From: Pseudomonadota bacterium
Lineage (GTDB): Bacteria; Pseudomonadota; Gammaproteobacteria; Steroidobacterales; Woeseiaceae
Reading direction: 5' to 3'
Assembly (NCBI GenBank): GCA_022560695.1
Contig: JADFSP010000010.1
Coordinates: forward strand, 1-64,000
Length of the DNA: 64,000 bases
Shown piece after piece: positions 58,992-64,000 of this stretch (its first letter is position 1; every line of letters begins with the position of its first letter). The translations under genes were made by a program, and so were the position numbers. A model generated the notes under the pieces. It saw nothing but the letters and a program-made list of their open reading frames with translations. It was not told where the DNA came from and ran no database searches.

Positions 58992-59816
58992 TCAGGGTCG
59001 AACTCGTCGCTCGACACCGGTACTATCGAGGATTCGGCTGGAGATTTCCTCGATGGAAATCTCCGTCGTATCGACGTTCGGTATGCTGAATCGCCTGAAT
59101 AATTTTTCTGCTTCGCGCAACTCGAAGCGAACCTGTTGTGCTGAGGAATACTTACCAAGCGGTCGCCGCTCCTTGCGGACCTGACGAAGACGCTCCGGAG
59201 CAATCGTCAAGCCGAACAGCTTCTCTTTTTGCTGCATCAGAAAATCCGGGAGATTACCGTCTTCCAATTCCTCGTCGGTCAACGGATAATTGGCCGCATA
59301 GACGCCGTACTGGAGCGCCAGGTACAGGCAGGTTGGTGTTTTTCCAGACCGCGATACGCCCAACAGAATCACATCCGCCATGTCGTAATTGCGGCTGACG
59401 CCGCCGTCATCGTTTGCCAGTGCGAAATTTGTCGCCTCGATCCTCTTCATGTAACGGTCGATGTCGCTCATGCCATGAGCCCGGCCCGGTTCGTGCGTCG
59501 ATTTCTGCTGTAATTCGACCTCCAGCGGCTCGAGGAATACATCGAAGACATCCAGGTGCAGCCCGTCGCACTGCCGCACGATGGCACGAAGCTCGTCCTG
59601 CACCAGCGTCGAAAATACGATGGGCCGCAGCGTATCCCCGGCGCCCGCCTCCGCGATTCTTTGCACGGCCTCCCGCGCCTTGTCTTCGGTATCTATAAAT
59701 GGCAAAGTCACTTGCCGAAAATTCTGACTTGCGAATTGCGTTAACAGGCTGTGGCCGAGAGTTTCGGCCGTCACGCCTGTCTGATCCGAAATAAAGAAGA
59801 CGGTGCGCTCGTTCAT
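58992..59816 (-). CDS. ppsR: PEP synthase regulatory kinase/pyrophosphorylase PpsR
   Basis: A 274-residue bifunctional regulator (DUF299) that inactivates PEP synthase by ADP-dependent phosphorylation and reactivates it by phosphorolysis. The start VFFISDQTGVTAETLGHSLL and the ADP site GVSRSGKTPTCLYLALQYG are both plain. ATG 59816 gives normal length; a longer upstream frame would overlap the ppsA control region. It is divergent from ppsA, its target, an arrangement conserved in gammaproteobacteria. Confidence 0.96.
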   Translation of the reverse strand: MNERTVFFISDQTGVTAETLGHSLLTQFASQNFRQVTLPFIDTEDKAREAVQRIAEAGAGDTLRPIVFSTLVQDELRAIVRQCDGLHLDVFDVFLEPLEVELQQKSTHEPGRAHGMSDIDRYMKRIEATNFALANDDGGVSRNYDMADVILLGVSRSGKTPTCLYLALQYGVYAANYPLTDEELEDGNLPDFLMQQKEKLFGLTIAPERLRQVRKERRPLGKYSSAQQVRFELREAEKLFRRFSIPNVDTTEISIEEISSRILDSTGVERRVRP

Positions 59817-59916
59817 GTCACGATTCCTCAAGTGCAGCGGTGTCGAGAAACACCGTACTGCCGATAGTCTGCAAGCGATTGTCCATTTCCTGCACGGGAA
59901 CACAAGGGAGTAAGCA

Positions 59917-62280
59917 TTGGACCGGTATGTCATCAAGCTCGCCGAGCTTGGCATGAACGATGTGGATGTAGTTGGCGGCAAGAATGCCTCGCTTGGTGAA
60001 ATGATCGGCAATTTGAGCGGATTGGGTGTGACGGTGCCCGGCGGCTTCGCAACGACGTCAGCAGCTTATCGCGACTTCCTGAAGCACGATCAACTCGATC
60101 AGCGAATCAGCAAGACGCTCGACGGTCTCGATGTGGACGATATCGACGCGTTGACGGCAACGGGACGTCAGATTCGAACCTGGATCCTGGAAGCCGCCCT
60201 GCCCGATCGGCTCATCCGGGAAATCGGCAGGGCCTGGGAAGTGTTTTCCGACGGCCATGATGTCGCCGTAGCAGTCCGCTCGTCTGCGACCGCGGAAGAC
60301 CTGCCCGACGCATCGTTCGCGGGACAGCAGGAGACCTTTCTCAACGTCCGCGGCCTCGACAACCTGATCCAGGCACTGCACCAGGTCTACGCCTCGTTAT
60401 TCAATGACCGCGCAATCGCATACCGCGTGCATCAGGGTTTCGACCATGGCCAGGTCGCCATGTCGGTCGGCGTACAACAAATGGTACGCAGCGACATGGG
60501 TTCGTCAGGCGTCATGTTTACGCTGGACACCGAGTCGGGCTTCCGCGACGTCGTCTTCATCACAGCGTCATACGGGCTCGGTGAGACCGTCGTACAGGGT
60601 GCAGTCAACCCGGACGAGTTTTACGTCCACAAGTCCGGGCTCGAGAACGGCCACTTCCCGATTCTGCGCAAGAACCTGGGCAGCAAGGCCATAAAAATGG
60701 TTTACAGCGACGACCCTCGACCGGGAAAAACAGTCGACACCGTGGACGTCGACGAGGCTGACTGCCAGTCTTTCTCGCTGTGCGACGATGATGTCATCGC
60801 GCTTGCGCGAATGGCAATGACCATCGAACAGCATTACAAACGGCCCATGGATATCGAATGGGGCAAGGATGGCGCGGACGGCAAGCTCTACATATTGCAG
60901 GCACGGCCGGAAACGGTGCAAAGCCGAAGCGGCCGCGCGATCCAGCGATTCACGTTAAAAGAATCCTCCACGGTGCTGAGCACGGGTCGCAGTATCGGGC
61001 AAAAAATTGGTGCCGGCACGGCAAGAATAGTGCGCAGCGTCAACGAGATGAGCCGTGTACAGAGTGGCGACGTCCTCGTCTCGGACATGACCGATCCGGA
61101 TTGGGAGCCCGTAATGAAACGTGCCGCCGCGATCGTCACAAATCGCGGCGGTCGCACCTGCCACGCGGCCATTATTGCGCGTGAATTGGGAATTCCTGCC
61201 GTGGTCGGCTGCGGCGATGCGACGGAGACCATCGGCGACGGCGTTGAAGTCACGGTAAGCTGTGCGGAAGGCGACAAGGGCTTCGTGTACGACGGCCTGC
61301 TCGCGTTTGAGAAGACCAGGATTGAGCTCGATTCGCTACCTGACATACCGGTCAAGATCATGCTGAACGTGGGCAACCCCGACCGTGCATTCGAATTTGC
61401 AAATATTCCCAACAGCGGAGTCGGCCTCGCGCGCCTCGAGTTCATTATCAACCGCATGATCGGCGTACACCCGAAGGCGTTGCTGGAATACGATCAACTG
61501 GACGCTGCAACGCGGAACGCCGTCGACGAGCAGATGGCCGGCTACCCGGACCCGGTTCAATTCTTCATCGACAAGCTGGCGGAAGGCGTCAGTACGATTG
61601 CGGCCGCATTTGCACCTGAACCCGTCATCGTGCGCTTGTCGGACTTCAAATCGAACGAATATGCGAATCTCATTGGCGGGAGCCAGTACGAACCCAACGA
61701 AGAAAATCCGATGCTTGGATTTCGCGGTGCGGCACGATATCTCTCCGCAAGTTTTCGTCCATGCTTCGAGCTGGAGTGCATGGCGATTCGCAAGGTGCGC
61801 AACGCAATGGGACTGACTAACGTGCAAGTCATGATTCCGTTCGTTCGTACTGTGCAACAAGCAAAGGACGTTGTTGCCCTGTTGGCAGAAAACGGTCTCG
61901 AGCGCGGCAAAGACGATCTCAAGATCATCATGATGTCGGAGCTGCCGAGCAACGCATTGCTGGCTGATCAATTTCTTGACCATTTCGACGGCATGTCGAT
62001 CGGTTCGAATGACATGACGCAGCTGACACTCGGTCTCGATCGCGACTCCGCACTGGTTGCCGACGTATTCGATGAACGGGACGATGCGGTGAAAGCAATG
62101 CTCGCAATGACGATCTCAGCCTGCAAGGCACGCGGCAAATACATCGGCATCTGCGGTCAGGGTCCATCCGATCATCCTGACCTGGCATTATGGCTACTCG
62201 ATCAGGGCATCGAGAGCATGTCTCTGAACCCTGACAGCGTCATCGAGACATGGCTGTTCCTGGCCGGCGAGTCGGTCTGA
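59917..62280 (+). CDS. ppsA: Phosphoenolpyruvate synthase
   Basis: A 787-residue enzyme that makes PEP from pyruvate and ATP for gluconeogenesis. The N-terminal ATP-binding domain has [20 protein letters not shown]. The swivelling phosphohistidine domain has [17 protein letters not shown] with the catalytic His, and the C-terminal TIM barrel has [15 protein letters not shown] and CGQGPSDHP. It starts at TTG 59917 with AGGGAG upstream. PpsR, encoded divergently, would control it by phosphorylating the threonine before the catalytic His. Confidence 0.98.
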   Translation: MDRYVIKLAELGMNDVDVVGGKNASLGEMIGNLSGLGVTVPGGFATTSAAYRDFLKHDQLDQRISKTLDGLDVDDIDALTATGRQIRTWILEAALPDRLIREIGRAWEVFSDGHDVAVAVRSSATAEDLPDASFAGQQETFLNVRGLDNLIQALHQVYASLFNDRAIAYRVHQGFDHGQVAMSVGVQQMVRSDMGSSGVMFTLDTESGFRDVVFITASYGLGETVVQGAVNPDEFYVHKSGLENGHFPILRKNLGSKAIKMVYSDDPRPGKTVDTVDVDEADCQSFSLCDDDVIALARMAMTIEQHYKRPMDIEWGKDGADGKLYILQARPETVQSRSGRAIQRFTLKESSTVLSTGRSIGQKIGAGTARIVRSVNEMSRVQSGDVLVSDMTDPDWEPVMKRAAAIVTNRGGRTCHAAIIARELGIPAVVGCGDATETIGDGVEVTVSCAEGDKGFVYDGLLAFEKTRIELDSLPDIPVKIMLNVGNPDRAFEFANIPNSGVGLARLEFIINRMIGVHPKALLEYDQLDAATRNAVDEQMAGYPDPVQFFIDKLAEGVSTIAAAFAPEPVIVRLSDFKSNEYANLIGGSQYEPNEENPMLGFRGAARYLSASFRPCFELECMAIRKVRNAMGLTNVQVMIPFVRTVQQAKDVVALLAENGLERGKDDLKIIMMSELPSNALLADQFLDHFDGMSIGSNDMTQLTLGLDRDSALVADVFDERDDAVKAMLAMTISACKARGKYIGICGQGPSDHPDLALWLLDQGIESMSLNPDSVIETWLFLAGESV

Positions 62281-62319
62281 GGCGGCGCAGCGCGGCCGTC
62301 AAATAATTGCTCAGAGGTT

Positions 62320-62997
62320 CTAGAGTCGATCGTATCCGGAACGACGCTGCCAGCGAATGCGCGGCAACCAGATACCGAATACAAAGCCGACCGTGAGGAC
62401 CAGTGCGCCGGCCATGAACCAAGAACGCGCCGTCTGGCTCATCAATTCGCGATTTTCCTGTTCCAGCGTCGCGACCTGTATCTCGGCCGCCGCCAGTTGC
62501 AGGCGGAAATCCTTGTTCTGTTCATCGATGGCCACGACATTGGCCGAGGTTCGCCTGATATCGGCCAAATCACGCTCGAGGCGGCTCTTGTCCCGTTCGA
62601 GATTCGTAATCCGCTGCGTAGCGTCATCATATTCACTTCGAATTGCACCAAGTTGTGAGTTCAGCGTACTACCGCGCGTCGTTGCGTTTGTCAGCTCGGC
62701 AGTGAGCGTGGCCAACTGTTCGCGCGCCGGCGCTTCATCCATCAGGTAACGGCTCAGGACCCAGCCTTCGGTCCCGCCACCCGTGCGAACCTGCGTATAA
62801 CCTTTATCCGGGTCCTGTGCGATAATTTCGAGCTCGGTGCCGCTGCGCACCATCAAATGAATCGCATTGCTCGTGCTGGGGCCGGTTCTCAGCGTGATTT
62901 CGAATTGATCGCTGACCCACGCGGTTTCCGCGTCGGCCGGGCCGGCGGCGAGTGCGCTGGACAGCCACACCATGACTGCGATTGCATTGATCTTCAT
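62320..62997 (-). CDS. TIGR04211-type SH3 domain protein
   Basis: A 225-residue protein with a signal peptide, a bacterial SH3 domain (about residues 25-90, with WVSDQFEITLRTGPSTSN and EGWVLSRYL), a coiled coil (about 95-185) and a C-terminal membrane helix (WFMAGALVLTVGFVFGIWLP). This architecture is the TIGR04211 SH3 family. It is likely anchored in the inner membrane with the SH3 domain in the periplasm, where it may bind cell-wall material. The start is ATG 62997; ATG 63012 is possible. It is convergent with ppsA. Confidence 0.88.
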   Translation of the reverse strand: MKINAIAVMVWLSSALAAGPADAETAWVSDQFEITLRTGPSTSNAIHLMVRSGTELEIIAQDPDKGYTQVRTGGGTEGWVLSRYLMDEAPAREQLATLTAELTNATTRGSTLNSQLGAIRSEYDDATQRITNLERDKSRLERDLADIRRTSANVVAIDEQNKDFRLQLAAAEIQVATLEQENRELMSQTARSWFMAGALVLTVGFVFGIWLPRIRWQRRSGYDRL

Positions 62998-63073
62998 AGG
63001 ACTGGACGCCATGATCTGCTTGCGGCAACTATAAGACATGGCGGCGGTCTGTTCCAGCTAAAAATCAACAAAA

Positions 63074-63457
63074 TCAGTCGCTTAAAGGCGACAGTTCGGA
63101 CACATTCTCTTCCCAGTGCCGGCCATCGAAAGGCGTCACCGACAGCGATCGGATCGTCTCCGGTTCGAGACAGTTGACGTTCACGCTGATGCTGTCGGGA
63201 TGCGATCGTGGCACATAATAGGACTTTATGCCGCATCGACGGCAAAAATAATGCTGAGCGATGCCCGTATTGAACGTATAGGTTTCGATCGCGTCGCCGC
63301 CGCGCTGCAGCCTGAAGTTGTCACGACTCACGATCAAGTGCACAAACGCCGTCATGCGGCAGACGCTGCAGTTACACTGCGTCGCTTCAATGTCGGCAGA
63401 TGCGTCAACTTCGAATCGGACCTTGCCGCAATGACAACCTCCCGTGTGTATTGTCAT
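63074..63457 (-). CDS. GFA family (glutathione-dependent formaldehyde-activating) protein
   Basis: A 127-residue zinc protein. It begins MTIHTGGCHCGKVRFEV and has CNCSVC and YFCRRCGIKSYY, the seven-cysteine pattern of the Gfa family. Members include S-(hydroxymethyl)glutathione synthase, but most small ones have unknown substrates. It starts at ATG 63457 and overlaps the methyltransferase stop by four bases, so the two genes are coupled. Confidence 0.88.
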   Translation of the reverse strand: MTIHTGGCHCGKVRFEVDASADIEATQCNCSVCRMTAFVHLIVSRDNFRLQRGGDAIETYTFNTGIAQHYFCRRCGIKSYYVPRSHPDSISVNVNCLEPETIRSLSVTPFDGRHWEENVSELSPLSD

Positions 63458-64000
63458 GACGTCCTCCGCGGCGTGATTCGCCTCCATACGGCGAGCAAGT
63501 TGTTTGCCGGCATGGCGTAAAGTCCTGATCGGTGCAGGCCGGCGTCGATCGCCAGCGCATCGAGGTCCTCGAGCTCCCGTATGCCCATTGCCGAGTCCCT
63601 GGCGACCAGCGAGTCGTGAAAACTGGCGTTGCTCTGCGTACTGAATCGCCCATTTTGGCGAAACGGGCCGTACAGGCAAAATACTCCGTCATCTTGCAAG
63701 ACACGGCCGACGAGTACGAACATTTTGACGACCGCAGCGTAACTCATTATGTGTGCGGTATTTGACGAATAAACGCCGTCATAGCTGTGCGCCGTTGCAC
63801 TTGCGGACATCACGTCGAGTGACAATGGCCGACGTACGTTAGGCAGGTTCGCCGCAGCAAGCCAGGCATGGATGCCCTCGTGATTTTCGTCGAGGTCACT
63901 GGTCTGCCAGGTCAGGTGCGCCAGTTCGGAGGCAAACGTGACCGCGTGTTGCCCGGTGCCGGATCCGATTTCGAGAACCGACCGGCAGCCCCGAAATTCG
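63454..64000 (-). CDS. DUF938 SAM-dependent methyltransferase (5' end outside window)
   Basis: The C-terminal 180 or so residues of a methyltransferase-like protein; the gene runs off the right edge. Reading on from the edge gives VLEIGSGTGQHAVTFASEL, the SAM-binding loop, then WQTSDLDENHEGIHAWLA, the DUF938 pattern, and YNANTAHI-like SSNTAHIMSYAAV further on. Substrate unknown. Its stop overlaps the GFA start (ATGA). Confidence 0.85.
   Translation of the reverse strand, partial: EFRGCRSVLEIGSGTGQHAVTFASELAHLTWQTSDLDENHEGIHAWLAAANLPNVRRPLSLDVMSASATAHSYDGVYSSNTAHIMSYAAVVKMFVLVGRVLQDDGVFCLYGPFRQNGRFSTQSNASFHDSLVARDSAMGIRELEDLDALAIDAGLHRSGLYAMPANNLLAVWRRITPRRTS

Overview
This window comes from a gammaproteobacterial chromosome. 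The conserved gene order secG-tRNA-Leu-nuoA..N, tpiA-glmM-folP-ftsH-rlmE, greA-carB-carA-dapB-dnaJ-dnaK-grpE-hrcA, nadK-recN and fur-bamE-rnfH-ratA-smpB-ssrA is typical of that class. The tmRNA tag is ANDDNYALAA, nuoC and nuoD are separate genes, and Fur is of the Pseudomonas type. I cannot name the genus; an environmental lineage in or near Woeseiales, Steroidobacterales or Chromatiales would fit.

Layout. (1) 1-2962 is the end of an integrated mobile element. It holds a large serine recombinase, an upstream CGNR-like zinc-finger gene, and a divergent pair of small genes, one with a winged-helix look. The element ends inside the 3' half of the initiator tRNA gene (metY), so the recombinase takes its last residues from antisense tRNA sequence. 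(2) 2996-17338 is a complete 14-gene complex I operon (nuoA-N, minus strand), preceded by tRNA-Leu(GAG) and secG. (3) 18097-35177 is a long minus-strand housekeeping block (tpiA to hrcA), interrupted only by plus-strand yhbY. A good sigma-32 promoter precedes dnaK. (4) 35302-42168 holds nadK-recN, fur/bamE, rnfH-ratA, a sodium-dependent symporter, smpB and ssrA. (5) 42169-42554 is a non-coding patch with a duplicated ssrA 3' end, two terminators and three tandem copies of a multi-hairpin module. (6) 42555-54159 is accessory sequence: cupin and phosphatase, GNAT/saccharopine-like/SrkA genes, lipoproteins, an NlpC/P60 hydrolase, an apparently truncated peptidase-like gene abutting a 5'-truncated Ycf46-like AAA ATPase, an FHA coiled-coil protein and small membrane proteins. 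(7) 54461-64000 carries prc, hypothetical genes, a DUF1249 gene, ppsR/ppsA, an SH3-domain protein, a GFA-family protein and an incomplete DUF938 methyltransferase.

How they work together. Regions 2-4 supply respiration, protein quality control (FtsH, DnaKJ-GrpE, HrcA, SmpB/tmRNA), arginine/pyrimidine and lysine precursor synthesis, and iron regulation. The accessory parts most worth a second look are the recombinase-metY junction and the hairpin array after ssrA. No CRISPR array, rRNA operon or recognisable defence island is present.
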